From the NCBI GenBank assembly GCA_015680685.1, contig MNCI01028339.1, forward strand, positions 5,148 through 69,147: a stretch of DNA of 64,000 bases, written 5' to 3'. How positions within the stretch are numbered: position 1 is the first letter of the stretch; each line of letters begins with the position of its first letter. The notes under the pieces were generated by a model. The model was not told the DNA's origin and made no database searches. It worked only from the letters and a program-made list of their open reading frames with translations. A program made the translations under genes and the position numbers. The DNA is from Gnetum montanum. Lineage: Eukaryota; Streptophyta; Gnetopsida; Gnetales; Gnetaceae. Shown piece by piece: positions 1-11,130 of the stretch.

Positions 1-2889
1 TTAAAATAATATTTTAAGACTTGGGATAATTAAAGGCAAGTTTTTAAACCAGGGCTTCACACTATAGGTACTTCATTAATGGTTATTATATCTATATGTA
101 TGTATATATGTTGATTAATTTGTTAGATATTTTAACCACCCGATGCTTAAGTTATAAACAAGTGGTAGTAATAAAATAATTTTACATACATCTTGGTGAA
201 AGCGGCAGAGTTAATGGATTAAAATAATTCTTCTTCGTCTTCCCTGGTAAATAGCGTAGAAAATTAGCAATAGTTCCAAAATAGCAGGCGTAATCAGCTG
301 GTTCATTTTCTCCTTTCTCTGCACAAAACCTGCAAGAACCGACACATGTTCTAACCAAGATCCAAAGTGTTGTATCAACCAAAACCATATGTTTGAACTG
401 CCACCGCACAATAAGGCCTTGCAAAATCGTAACCAACTGCCACCGTAGGAGAAGGCTCTGCCGCTGCATCTGGGATTTTTGTTTTGCCCCAAATTGGCTT
501 AGGGCTTCTTGTTTTTTTTAAATTTTTTCTTGAATCATCACTGCCATTGTCATTGATCATAGAACCAGGGGTGAATGTATTGTGGATCTGCATTGCCGAA
601 ACCGCAAGAACCTTCAGAACCGTTGCTGCTTGCATAACTGAAACTGCTATGGCCTGTAAAAAAAATAAAATCGGGGCCCCAACAAAACGTGACTTCTTTC
701 TCCGCATTTTGTGTGGAGAGGGTTTCAATTTTTTTTAACATATCCTGCATTTATGGAAAAGATGTTTCATGTCCCAGGGACTTGGTTATGCCCATCTTGA
801 TGGCAGTTTTCGCAGTGCCCGTCTGTGCTAGGATGAATGTTGCACGGTGGACGGTTTTGAACATTTACTGTGGCATGATTTTCTAGGAACACCATGATTT
901 TCCTTCGCCTTTGCCTACAACTACACCTCCACTGATATTATCTTTTTCCTATGGTGTTTGCTTCCCCGCCATTGCTATGATGAGCAGGTATACGGTGTTA
1001 GAACGTTGGTCCAACTGTAGTCTTCTCTTCCTCCACTCTCATCGCTGTATAATCTTCACGACGATGGAGGCGCTACTGATTTTTGTTTTATTTTCTGATT
1101 TGCAAGGAGTTTCAAATGTTGTATTAAGGCCAAAGGATACAATCGAGTTTAACAGTCAGGATCTTCAACTTAGTGCTTTTCACATAAATAATATAATTTC
1201 CTCCTTGCTATAGTATTATCTTCCAATCTTTAATAAAGGAATAATCTAGCACTTTCATTTTGTATCCAGAAGGCTTCAACATCAAATTATTTACCAGTGG
1301 ATTAATCCTCGAAAAACATCCATCAATCCACAACACTAAAGCTGTAATTTACTTCTAAATTTACAACCATAGATTCTTCCAATTTTTAATAAAATTTTCC
1401 AACTGTTCCATGGAATGGCCAAATGTGCCAACAGTTTATTTCTTGGCGAAACTCAATATGAAGAAATATGACTTGATGTGAGGCCTATAATATGTAAGTC
1501 TATACATAATGATAGTGATGTATATAATTAGTGTAGATGAGATAATGTAATTCATGAGCACATGATAGTAAGAATGATGTTATAATGATGTCATCCTTCC
1601 AAAAACTGTATTCAACCTGCACCATAATGACTTTAGCTTGTTCCTATAGGATTAATAATTATATATTCATTTGCATGTATTTGGATGTTGACCTCTTTAG
1701 TCCATCAATATTGGAAGTATTTATCATGCTTCATTACATAAACATTCTACACATAGGGTTTAAATGAAATATCTGCATGTTGGTTACCCATGGGAGTTTA
1801 GAATCTAATGTCTTAAGCCAAATTCAAAATTTTTTAAAATCATTATTCTTAAAGAACTTTAAACTTCAATAAGCAAAAAAATTATTAACATAGTGACATG
1901 GTGACATTGATAGTAATGTCATAATCACTTATCAATTATTAGACTTAAGTCATTAAACTAAATAGAGTGATAAAGATGAGAATGTTAAGTAAAGGTTTGA
2001 TATTTTCTTATTCATCTCTATGCAAAAATCACATGGTGACATTAATAAAAAAATTAAAAATATTATAGAAAGAGAATATACGATTCATAAAGCTAATATT
2101 TTTTGGTTGATATTAGACATCCTTCCCTCACCATCATCAAGAGCATTGAGTTCAAATTTATGTATAGCTTTGGTAACAATCCCATTATCTAACCAATTCA
2201 TAAAGATCTAGGAATCTAACAATCCCATTATCTAACCAATTCATAAAGATCTAGGAATCTTCATATTTCTCCAGTAGAATAAAACATGGCATTTAGATTT
2301 AGATTGTATTCTGTACATTAATTTTGTTTCATAGATGATGATCCTATTAATTAAGCAATGTCAAAAAGATTTAGACTATTCTAATTTGTACAATGTCTTA
2401 ATGCTTATTGCTTTCATGAGAAACAAATACATTTAATGAATTCTCATAGCTATAGAATAAGATTTTGAGAGGGATATGTATCAAGACAAGGTATCAAATT
2501 TACACATATTCAAAATTCATGAGAAAAAATATAAGAGGTGAGTAATGTCAAGGTGATATTGACAGTAATAGTGATGTCACCATCAACTCTCATCCTCATC
2601 TCAACCTTTTATTGGACAAACTGTATAAAAGAAACAATAAGAATAACATTGGATATTCATTTTCTTTTATCCAAGAGATCATACATAATACCATTAAGTG
2701 AGAGGAAACTATAACTTCATTTGTAATATTATAAGAATAAAATAAAATTGAGATTGATCATGACAAACTTCATGTATTTTTTTTAAATTACTGATGCAAC
2801 AAAAAAAATTACACTAAGAGCGAAATAGGTTAAAGATCTCTCCATCATACATTAAAAAAATGCTCCACTTCATGCAATTTTGAGGAAGG
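1..2889. other. unassigned AT-rich flank left of element A1
   Basis: Only short open frames on both strands are seen here (the longest about 120 codons near 375-728 on the minus strand), with no recognisable domain, no splice-consistent gene and no terminal repeats that I could pair. Between about 1890 and 2600 the phrase GTGACATTGATAGTAATG and close variants recur, so part of it may be an old unrecognised repeat. Anything older than A1 in this locus would lie here. Confidence 0.5.
2174..2260. repeat. exact 43-bp tandem duplication
   Basis: A 43-base unit beginning AACAATCCCATTATCTAACC is present twice head to tail without a mismatch. Perfect identity in otherwise degraded sequence means a recent slippage event or an assembly duplication. 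Confidence 0.9.
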
Positions 2890-3517
2890 TGATGAGCAGC
2901 AAGATACCCCTATGCTCAACCATACAAATACGAGTGTTACGCGTGATTTGGTCAAACTCCAAGGACTAAGTGCTTATGCAACTTCACAGAACAACGATGA
3001 GTTAGGCGATCATTATCTTCCCAAGCTTACTTGTATGGCATGATTGTATGGTTAAGTAAACTTGAGGTATATGATTTTTATGCTTTTATGTTTTATGTCC
3101 TAGTACTAAAGAGGGAAGTGAATTGATTGAATAACTAATTTAATTTAACTAACCACCTATGCTCTAACTAGTCCTAACACTAGCATTCATTCCCACTTAC
3201 CATACACATCCTGAACTAGTGCAACACTACTTGGGTTACTAAATGCTAATTGTTACTAGGTTACTAGGGATTCCACGCATGTTTGAAGTGGTCGTATTGA
3301 GTGTGCTTACTTTTGAAAATTAACAAATCAATAAGAGCAACATTAATTAACTAATGAAAGGATTCAGAAACTATAAATAGCATTAAGGGTGAGAGATAAG
3401 CTATTTTGAATGTTGCAAGGTTTATCACAAAGTTCATCTCTATTTCTAGACATAAGGTGTGCTTAGGTACACAATGCTCAAATAAAGATCTGTTCGCTTT
3501 ATGACTCCTACTGTGGG
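2890..3517 (-). repeat. A1 3' LTR, first part
   Basis: This matches 29619-30250 of the 5' LTR base for base apart from scattered substitutions. It starts TGATGAGCAGC and breaks off where B1 begins. The missing remainder is found at 21367-21580, and the two parts sum to 842 bp against 837 bp for the intact copy. Confidence 0.92.
3513..3517. other. left target-site duplication of B1 (GTGGG)
   Basis: GTGGG here and GTGGA at 21362-21366 flank B1. Removing B1 and one copy restores a 20-base stretch that aligns without gaps to the uninterrupted LTR near 30231-30250. Confidence 0.88.
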
Positions 3518-4091
3518 TGTACCGACCGAAATCATCAGCCTCCGGCTGAAAGGAAACAGAGACCGTGGGATCGTAGGACGCGCACAGAAGACCCTACCTT
3601 TGCCTGAGGGCAAGCTAGAATGAATGAAGGTAGAGCACCTTGGGTGGTCCGCACAAGGATCAGACAAGGATTTCCCCGAACGTACACTGAAGTGCTATAC
3701 GCTGGGTTATACGTAAATGGCGTAGCGGGCGTAAACAGAGCGTAAACAGTGAAACCAATGCAAACAGAGCGTAAACGTAAACAGGCGTAAACAGAGTACA
3801 TATAACAATTAATGCAAACTGTAAACGATTATGGGAAGAAAATGTAACAATGGCATTACAGAATGAAAGTATAATGCACCGGTCAAATGTAGTTGTGAAT
3901 GGAAGACAAGGTGGCCGAAAGCCTCGGTGGGTGCAGGGATGATTGTGGCTGGTTTGCACTATAAGCATAGTGTAGAGGCTGTTTTCTCAACGTACAGAGT
4001 TTCCCAGTGTAAAAGGTTTTATGCTCTAGTTCTCAGCGTCTCTGTTCTCTGGGAATTTTTCCAACCGTCTGGATTTCGTCAAAGTTTGGGG

Positions 4092-4098
4092 TTTTATA
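4092..4098 (-). promoter_or_regulatory. TATA box of the B1 left LTR
   Basis: TATAAAA on the minus strand (GTATAAAACCCC in sense) lies about 650 bp inside the LTR, and the same site is kept in the right LTR. It would divide a U3 that holds the palindrome array from R-U5. Confidence 0.6.
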
Positions 4099-4182
4099 CA
4101 GGTTTTGATAGCAGACTCGGGTGGGGCGACACGTGGCGTGTTGACTGGGTGCAAGGGCGTAAAATTTACAAGTGTACAATAT

Positions 4183-4620
4183 GTTACATTTGCCGGGCGT
4201 ATACGCTGGGCGTATATGCTGTTTGTAGCAAGCGTAGATTGTGGGCATATATGCTGGGTGTATACGCTGGAGGGGCTGGGTGTATGCGAAATTGGGTGTA
4301 GATGACGTGGACGCTGGCGTATACGCTGGGGTGTATACGCTGATGTGCTGGGCATATACGCTGGGGTGTATACATTGAGGGTTGCTGCCTTGTGCCAAAT
4401 CTCGCTCTGTAGTGCTGTTTTCATGCCGTCTTTGGAGGTTTCCTGTCGAAAGTCTGCATCTGTTGTACCTGCTGAGCGTACATGTGAGGCGTGTACACCG
4501 GTCGTCTACGCCGGGCATATACGCTGGGCGTATACACTGTGACTTTGAGCGTACACACTGAGAATTTGAGCGTATACGCTTGGAATGTACACTTGGGCGT
4601 ATACACTGGAACTGCATACT
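4183..4620. repeat. array of GCGTATACGC palindromes in U3 of the left LTR
   Basis: Many copies of GGGCGTATACGCTGG and variants (GCGTATATGC, GCATATACGC) are spaced 10-35 bases apart. The core AGCGTATACGCT is a perfect 12-base palindrome. Most variants differ by C-to-T or G-to-A within CpG. Long overlapping open frames on both strands here are a by-product of the repeat. Confidence 0.9.
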
Positions 4621-4750
4621 TAGTGAAAATTAAGCATTTGACCTCTAAAGTTGCCATGTTTGACACCAAATGTAGCTGTGGTCGTTTGGGGGTCCCAAGG
4701 ACCTGCTTGATGTTGGACAAGTGCTAAGCTCCAAATTTTGTGGTGTTTCA

Positions 4751-4767
4751 TTGGCCCCTCTTTGTTG
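4751..4767 (-). other. B1 polypurine tract
   Basis: In element sense the sequence CAACAAAGAGGGGCCAA abuts the LTR start TGAAACACC exactly. This is the expected plus-strand priming site and confirms the minus orientation and the LTR boundary. Confidence 0.88.
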
Positions 4768-5825
4768 ACGTTTGGAGGAATCGACCCGAGAAACGTCGAC
4801 AAAGAAGTACAAAACACCACAAGCAGCTTGATAGAGACTTTGTCTGTTGCCACTTGACTAGACATCATCGTACCGTGTTCAATAGTACATGGGATTGGGA
4901 AAGTGGGATTTTGTAGCTGGTAGGAGAATGGGGATTATGGGAACTAGCAACTTCCCAAGGGATTGTGCTTGGTGAAAAAGGGATGCTCTGGTGTGTGTGT
5001 CATGCTGATCCTTGTCAATAGCCATTATTTAGCAGACTTGGAATCCAGACACGTAACATGCGTCCTTTGGCGGAACAAGCCTCTTGGGTAATGTTCAAGA
5101 GAACTTGCTGGCAAGACCAAAGCCACGGGAGGATATGTTACATTCTTTGGAGGAACATGACCCTTGTTTAGTTTTTTTTAGGGAAAGCCTGTTGGCGGAG
5201 AGCCAAAGCTATGCAACTGGATGTTTTTCGATTGTTTTTGACATGAGTACTTAGTTCCAAGACAACTGCCTTCCTTCTTGGGGCTTGTATGGGAAGTGCC
5301 AGGAGTCTTGCATTTTTTTTAGGAAGAAAAAGACTTTACTTTGATTCTGTACTCATGCGCAAGTGTTATGTCGTGTGTTGCAACTGCTTCAAAGTGTTAC
5401 AGTATGCAACAACGTGCTCAAAGTTTTAGATGTACTGGGTGTATCACAAGTGTGACCGAGTAAACTGTGTCGGTGAATAGATAGAGAGTGTGTTGGGAGA
5501 TGAGGATGTACTAGTGAATGGTTTGATTTAGTTTTGCCATGTGTGCTGTAAACATTGTCCCGTCTTGCTACTTATGATGAAATGCATTCTTGGGAGACAA
5601 CTTCTGAGTGTCATCCTGCAAACATAACTCCAAGGAAACAAGAAAACCATGAGTAAATAAACGAGCTTAGACTTACATTGTGATCAAGACATTAGAGGTG
5701 ATTTCAGGCATGGCATATGAGTGGCAGCGACGTTGGTGGGATTTTCTGATGGTGAGTAATGCAGTGATTCTGATTAAGTTGGAATGTGGCGGCCAATTGA
5801 GGAACCAGAGATAAACTTGCTAATT
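4768..5825 (-). other. B1 3' untranslated region
   Basis: This lies between the end of the stem-loop repeats and the polypurine tract. I find no open frame of note, no domain and no repeat array. It is presumably transcribed as part of the element RNA. Confidence 0.5.
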
Positions 5826-6150
5826 TATAGTCTTGGCAGACCATGATGGGTTAGTTTTATGTCATAACCTGTTGGACATTGCTCGTTTAGCGTCGTGGTG
5901 GACGTTATGTTGCTAGTTTCTAGTCTTAGTAGACCACAAAGAGGCAAACCAGTTTATAGTCTTAGCAGACTCTGGCAAATGTCATTGTGGCAGTTTACTT
6001 ATCATGCCGGACGGATGCTAGTTTATCGTCTTTGCAGACACTGTGTCATATCAGTTTATCGTCATGATTCCAGGATGAGCTATGGTATCAGTTTTAAGTC
6101 ATGATGCTAGGAATTTTCTATGGTATCAGTTTTAAGTCATGATGCCAGGA
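5826..6150. repeat. stem-loop repeat cluster 1, downstream of B1 pol
   Basis: About nine units, 20-40 bases apart, consist of AGTTTA or AGTTTTA followed by a short inverted repeat. Clear stems are AGTCT/AGACT with loop TAGC (near 5961), CGTC/GACG with loop GTGGTG (near 5892) and GTCT/AGAC with loop TTGC (near 6020). Stem sequence differs between units while pairing is kept; a few units are decayed. Confidence 0.75.
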
Positions 6151-6173
6151 CTTGCACGTACCTGAGCTTGTAC

Positions 6174-7300
6174 TCAAATGTAGAATGGCTTGAGGAACAA
6201 GTGATTGGTTGGATTGGCAAGCTCATTTCCTTCCATATCAGCGAGCTTGAATGCTTCGTTGTCGAATGCTTTAATGACCAAGTAAGGCCCTTACTAGTTG
6301 GCTGAGAATTTTTCTATGTTCTTGAACTACCTTAAGTACAAGGTCCTCTTCTTTGATGGGGCGCTTATGGGTGTTGTGCCGATGTCGTTGCCGTTGTTGT
6401 TTTTGATACTATTCGATCTAATCGAGGGCGCGTGTGTGTTCTTCCTCTATCGAGTTGAGGTCAATGATGCACAGATCATTGTTTTGCCCGTTTTCGAGGA
6501 GTTCGGAAAGTGTTATCCTTAAAGATGGTACCTGTAATTCCAAAGGTAAAACAGCTTCTGAACCGTAAAAAAGACTATATGGTGTTTTACCTGTTGAAGT
6601 TCAATGTATAGTACGGTATTCCCACACTGCGTATATCAATTGTTCGTGCCATCTTCATTTTCTTTGGGTGAGCATCTTTTTGAGTATTGTAATAATCATT
6701 TTGTTTGTTGCCTCTGCTTACCCTTTGCTCTGAGGATAATAAGGGGATGAAAACGAGTGTTTTATCGCTAGATTTTCACAAAAGGTTTTGGTCTCGACAC
6801 TGCTAAATTGTGGTCCGTTGTCCGTGATGATTGTCATGGGAATGCTAAAGCGGGTTACAATGTTTTCGAGAATGAAGTTACATACATGTTTAGATGTAGT
6901 TTTTTGAAGGGGAGCAGCTTCTACCCACTTCGTGAAGTATTCTATTGCGGTTATAATGAAACTATGGCCCACGGAAGACGAGGGGGTTACCAGGCCAATG
7001 AGGTCCAACCCCCACTTTTGAAAGGGCCACGTGATTTGCGCTGTATGCAACTCATTTGGTGGGACATGTATTAGATTGCTATGTTTCTGACAAGTACTAC
7101 ATGTTTTGACCTTGGAGAGATAGTCGTATTCCATGTGTGGCCAATAGTAGCCTAAGCGTTTGATCTTCGTTGCCATGGCTTTTGGTGCTATATGTCCTCC
7201 ACATAGTCCGTCGTGTACTTGTTCGACAATGGTTTGGGCATCGGTACTATTGACGCATGTTAGCAATATGCCTTCGTAGGATCTACGGCATAACGTATCC
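6174..7300 (-). pseudogene. B1 integrase domain of pol (decayed)
   Basis: This is the C-terminal domain of the pol polyprotein, which joins element cDNA to the target. The zinc-binding HHCC module is visible: His pair near 7215-7192 and Cys pair in KTCSTCQKH near 7101-7090. The catalytic aspartates are in WGLDLIG (about 7005) and ITDNGPQF (about 6822), and the glutamate follows a stop in QSKG-stop-AE near 6718. The C-terminal tail GPYLVIKAFDNEAF is followed by a TGA at 6174. At least one frameshift and several stops lie between 6718 and 6300, so it is not functional as it stands. It is in the same frame as the RNase H and reverse transcriptase upstream. Confidence 0.88.
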
Positions 7301-7529
7301 CCTACTAAGGTATACTGCTTAGAACGTTTTCGTATTGCATCCTTTTGTACATTTGTTAGATGTCGTGGTGTTTCACCGCATAGAAGGTATTCTTTTATGT
7401 CATCATACCATTCTACCGCGTGTATCATACTAACATATGTGACTGGCAGCGTGTCAAGAGTATCGGTTATTGGTTCGTCACAATTGGTTATGGAGCTTGG
7501 CAACGTGTGGAACATGTCAGGCGATATGT

Positions 7530-7915
7530 TTAGTGCCAAGGTGGCTAGTGCATCTGCGATGGTATTTTCATTTGTAGAGATGTGTTGCACATTGATGTTT
7601 TCGAATCACCTCATTAGGTGTTTTGCCAAGTCGCAATATGGTTGTAAATGTTGGGCTTTACATGTGTAGACATCTGTGACCTGGTTTATGACCAGTTGTG
7701 AGTCTCCTCTGACCACAAGCCGTGTGATGTCTAAAGTCAATGCTGCCACGAGACCTCTAAGGAGACCTTCGTACTCTGCTATGTTGTTTGTACAATGAAA
7801 GTTGAAACGATAAGCAAAGGGTCGGATCTCCCCGGAGGGATAGGTGATGACAGCGGCTGCAGCTCCCCCTCGAGAGGTGGATGCTCCATCAAAGTTTAAA
7901 ATGGCATCGTAGTCA
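7530..7915 (-). pseudogene. B1 archaeal-type RNase H domain (second RNase H)
   Basis: The segment has the acidic catalytic set of archaeal-type RNase H: the first Asp in NFDGAS near 7890, Glu in AEYEGL, Asp in VRGDSQLV near 7704, and the last Asp in NTIADALA after a single stop at about 7603. It sits between the Ty3-type RNase H and integrase. Such a second RNase H is described for the Tat lineage of plant Ty3/gypsy elements, where it is thought to have restored or supplemented RNA removal. Apart from the one in-frame stop all key residues are present. Confidence 0.87.
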
Positions 7916-7989
7916 TTGGGCACTATGTCTATTGTGCTTATATTCTCATCCGGAAACTCTGGTTCTATTATTGCTTGATTGCGCGTTGG

Positions 7990-8358
7990 TGACGTGGCCA
8001 TTTGATTTGCTATGGCTTGACCTTTAATTGATGATTGTGCTATGTAGTGCAGGTCAAATTCAGCTATCATGGCTTTCCAGCGGGCTATCCGACTTGTTTC
8101 GTAAATGTTTCCTGTTATAGCCCTTAGTACATTATCCTTGCAAATTATGTTAATGTGGTTATGGAAGAGGTAATGTCGCCATTTTATTAAAGAAAATACC
8201 AAAGCTAAACATGATCTCTCCACGTCGTTGTACTTTTTCTTGTGGGCAACTAATGCATGGCTCAGATAATATATAGGGACTTCGGTTCCATCATCTTATT
8301 TCTGGCAAAGCATAGACGCGATTGACAAATCCGAAGTAGCGAGGTAGATGTAAAATGG
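7990..8358 (-). pseudogene. B1 Ty3-type RNase H / connection domain
   Basis: It starts at FYIYLATSD, the usual entry to the Ty3 RNase H fold, and runs through LSHALVAHKKKY, ERSCLALVFSLIKWRHYL and ARWKAMIAEFDL. A single TAG near 8295 interrupts it. The glutamate of the ERSCLAL motif is kept. The expected Asp at the HTDH-like position reads as ICKDN, so activity is doubtful. This matches known dual-RNase-H elements, where the first domain is degenerate. Confidence 0.82.
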
Positions 8359-9252
8359 TTTATCGTTTTGAGGTGGATAAACCATGGGTAATCGGGCAAG
8401 TGCTGTTTTAATGTTATCGAATGCTTCTTGACACTGCGGAGTCCATTCAAAATGGACATTTCGGTGCAACAAGTGGTTCATAGGTTTTAGTTTTTCTGTT
8501 AATTTTTCTATGAAGCGCCTAATAAACTTCAATCTGCCTTGTAGACCTCGAAGTTTGGTAAGGTTGCCTGGTGGTTTCAGGTTTGTTATGGCCTTAACCT
8601 TATTGGGGTCTACTTGTATCCCTGCTTCTGAGGCTATAAATCTAAGCATTTTGCCTGTTTTGACGCTGAAGACACATTTTTTTGGGTTGAGTCTCAATTC
8701 ATACTTTAAACAACGTTTTAATACCAGGTCGAGGTCTTGTACATGTTGTTCTGATGTTTTTGACTTAACCACAATGTCGTCTACATAGTCGTTGAGCGAG
8801 TGTAACATGTAATCACTAAAGATGAACGTCATTGCTCTTTGATATGTGGCCCTAGCATTCTTGAGACCGAATGGCATCATTGTGTAACAAAAGATTCCCC
8901 ATGGTGTCATAAAGGTTGTCCGAAGCTGATGCTCCGAGTTAATGCGTATTTGATTGTATCTCGAGAAGTCGTCCATAAAAGATAATAATGCATGCCCAGC
9001 AGTCGAGTCAACAAGTTGGTCAATGCTGGGTAGAGGAAAATCATCCTTTATGGTTGCAAGATTTAAATCCTGAAAGTCAATGCAGAAGTGAATGCTTCCA
9101 TTCTTCTTCGAAACAATGACCATGTTGGATACCCACTTGGTGTAATCAACAGCTCGAATGAAGCCAGCCTGATAAAGTTTGGTGATCTCATTATGAACTG
9201 GCAATGCCACTTTGGGTTTAACCTTTCGTGCTTTTTGTTTTACCGGTCTCAA
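8359..9252 (-). pseudogene. B1 reverse transcriptase domain
   Basis: RNA-directed DNA polymerase of the pol polyprotein. Motifs in order, counted from the Met at 9252: KWVSNMVIVSKKNG (residues 39-52), CIDFQDLN (57-64), SFMDDFSRYNQI with the first catalytic Asp (91-102), MMPFGLKNA (125-133), and YVDDIVVKS with the catalytic Asp pair (156-164). The domain is uninterrupted over 318 codons, the longest clean pol segment in the window. It is preceded in frame, after one TAA, by a linker. Confidence 0.92.
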
Positions 9253-9690
9253 CTTTGGGTCAAGGATAATGTTGTGCTGGACAATTTAGGGATCTAGTCC
9301 GGGCATGTCCGTATAAGACCAAGGGAATGCTTTCATATTTTCCCTAAGCACATCTTCAATGTTTTTGGCTAGGTGTGGTTTTAGTAATGTGCTTAATTTT
9401 AGTATTTTAATTTCCCCATTGGGCATGGTTATGGGGGTTTCGGTCAACGGGTCTTCGGTGATATTTTCGGCTTCTATGTCGAGGGATTTTGTCATGCCTT
9501 TGTAGTTGTCTATTGTTTGCTGTGTTGAGGCGATGACTGCATTGTCCGTTGCTGAACTTAAGTGGATGAGGTTTATGTTGGTGTCCCTTGCAATTTTGCC
9601 GTATGGTCCATCGATAATTAACGGTTCGGTTAAGTGCTGGCAATCCATCAGGCTTGCCCTTGCCAATAAACGAAGAGCTGAATGAACTAA
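9253..9690 (-). pseudogene. B1 linker before reverse transcriptase
   Basis: This continues the reverse transcriptase frame upstream, with one stop near 9283. It contains TLLKPHLAKNIEDVLREN and AFPWSYTDMPGLDP, the standard run-in to plant Ty3/gypsy reverse transcriptase. The frame is lost near 9690, where the sequence resembles the 3' end of the protease region (see the direct repeat). This would be the 3' edge of an Ogre-like intron if one exists; no strong acceptor was identified by eye. Confidence 0.75.
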
Positions 9691-9709
9691 TGGGTATCAT
9701 TCTATGTTC
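9689..9709. repeat. direct repeat at the right-hand (sense) edge of the protease-RT insert
   Basis: The 21 bases here match 15409-15429 at 19 positions in the same orientation (AATGGGTATSATTCTAT and so on). The pair brackets the antisense gene and the stem-loop clusters. Confidence 0.7.
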
Positions 9710-9775
9710 TTTGGTAATTTTAGATGATGTGTACATGCATGATGGTGAATTATCATCACACCAGGACGCATGGTA

Positions 9776-9870
9776 GTTTAAGGCCATACCGAGCCGTGGG
9801 CGGCAGTTTAATGCCTTATCGGGCGACATGTAATCTGCAAATGGCAGTTTAAGGCCATACCGGGCCATGG
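9776..9870. repeat. stem-loop repeat cluster 2
   Basis: Three units AGTTTAAGGCC-loop-GGCC type: GGCC/GGCC with loop ATACCG near 9850, GCC/GGC near 9805, and one weaker copy near 9780. They belong to the same family as the clusters at 5826-6150 and 15090-15350. Confidence 0.75.
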
Positions 9871-10051
9871 TGGTTTACACTGAAATGTTTGGCGTAAACG
9901 TCCGGAATGGGGTTCACAGGGAACTAGGATGTAGTAATTTCTATTTTTTATTATTTTTTGAGCGAAATTTTGGCAAAAAATGAGTAAAAAGGCAAAAGTA
10001 GCAAACTGGGAGGTGGCGGCATAAACAACGGTGTCAGCGTCGGTGGAGCGC

Positions 10052-10058
10052 TATAAAA
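10052..10058 (+). promoter_or_regulatory. TATA box of the antisense gene
   Basis: GCTATAAAAAGGGTGG is on the plus strand, opposite to B1 transcription and about 240 bases before the proposed start codon. Transcription would begin near 10082. Downstream the leader holds repeats of AGCGTAGACGCTG spaced 27 bases. Confidence 0.65.
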
Positions 10059-10129
10059 AGGGTGGGGGAAGCTTCATTTGTTACTTTGCATTATGAGCTT
10101 AAGTGATTGAGCGAGCGTGAGTGTAAATT

Positions 10130-11130
10130 ACGAAGCATAGCGTAAGCGTAAACCCAAGCCTTAGTGTAGACGCTGACGATCAAACCCCAGCGTAGATGCT
10201 GACTATCAAACCCCAGCGTAGACGCTGAGTGTAGTGGTGTAGAGAGTTTTAACTTTCAGCATACGCTGTCAATTCCAGCGTAGACGCTGAGATGGGCAAA
10301 GGCAAGGAGGTGGAAGGGTAGGGGAGGAAGAGTCCTGACTTGACCTTCGCCGAGGAGAGTGAAGCCATGCTGTAGTGCCTACCCTAGCCAAGGATTCCAT
10401 CATGGCCTGGAACATCACACAGGTAGGCTCTGATCCTATTTTTGTTAGTTATTTTTGCTTGTATGTGCTTCGTAGCATAGACAGTCTCGTAGGGGTTTTC
10501 GGTGTATACGCCGAGTGTAAATTTTAGCGTAGAGACGTCGACGTATACGTCGAGCGTAAAGTCAGAGCGTAAAGTTAGATTAGCGTCGACTATCATAGCA
10601 TAATGTGTTTTCAATGCGCAGCGTAATCACTTTTTCTTGTTGAAGGCTACACGGCGTAAGAAGTTTTCTATGCACGAAGTTCTATTTTGTCAGTGTAGGC
10701 TTTCTGTTTTATCAGCGTAGACGATCTACGTTGTGATGACGTATACGCTGAGGGTCTCTTTAGCGTATACGCTGAGCGTACACAGTTTGTCTCTTCAAGT
10801 ATGATCCAGCGTAGACTTATTTTTCATGTTTCCTGCGTAAACTGTTTGTTCAGTGTCTGGCGTAGACTATTTATGTTGGCCACTTCTGTGGCATACAAAC
10901 TGAGGGTTTCTTTAGTGTATACGTTGAGCGTAAGAGGTTCGGGCGTCAGTGTAAATAGTTAGCTGTCAGCGTGTACGCTGGGTCAGGCAGCGTATACGCT
11001 GGGCATGAACAGATTTTGTCAGCGTATATGCTAGGTTTAGCAACGTATACGTCAGGCGTAAACAAATTTTGGCAGCATTTATGCTAGGTTTACCAACGTA
11101 TACGTTGAGCATAAATAGTTAGAAAATGTT
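10130..11130. repeat. palindrome array in the leader and first intron of the antisense gene
   Basis: Repeated AGCGTAGACGCTG, AGCGTATACGCTG and AACGTATACGTC-like units appear throughout. The first copies (10130-10290) lie before the start codon, with a 27-base period around CAAACCCCAGCGTAGACGCT. The rest fill nearly all of intron 1 (10423-11219). The core is the same as in the B1 LTRs and leader. Confidence 0.88.

Larger units (their letters stand above)
3518..4750 (-). repeat. B1 3' LTR (left copy)
   Basis: It begins TGTACC and ends GTGTTTCA on the plus strand, so in element sense it runs TGAAACACC to GGTACA. It aligns to 20156-21361 over its full length. The copy carries about 65 bp of extra palindrome units near 4205-4270 that the right copy lacks. 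Confidence 0.93.

Noticed and set aside
375-1213. Several overlapping frames of 60-117 codons at the left end
   Set aside because: No domain, no consistent splicing, and frames of this length on both strands are expected in such sequence; left as unassigned.
4033-4617. 194-codon minus-strand frame and several overlapping plus-strand frames in the B1 LTR
   Set aside because: They follow the palindrome repeat (Tyr-Thr-Pro-Ser-Ala units on one strand, Val-Tyr-Thr-Leu on the other), have no domain and lie wholly in the LTR; the right LTR gives different frames.
8510-8788. Plus-strand frame opposite B1 reverse transcriptase
   Set aside because: Shadow of the conserved reverse transcriptase/thumb coding on the minus strand.
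10130-11130. CRISPR-like array
   Set aside because: Units are degenerate, spacing is irregular, the repeats are self-palindromic without unique spacers, and the context is a plant retrotransposon.
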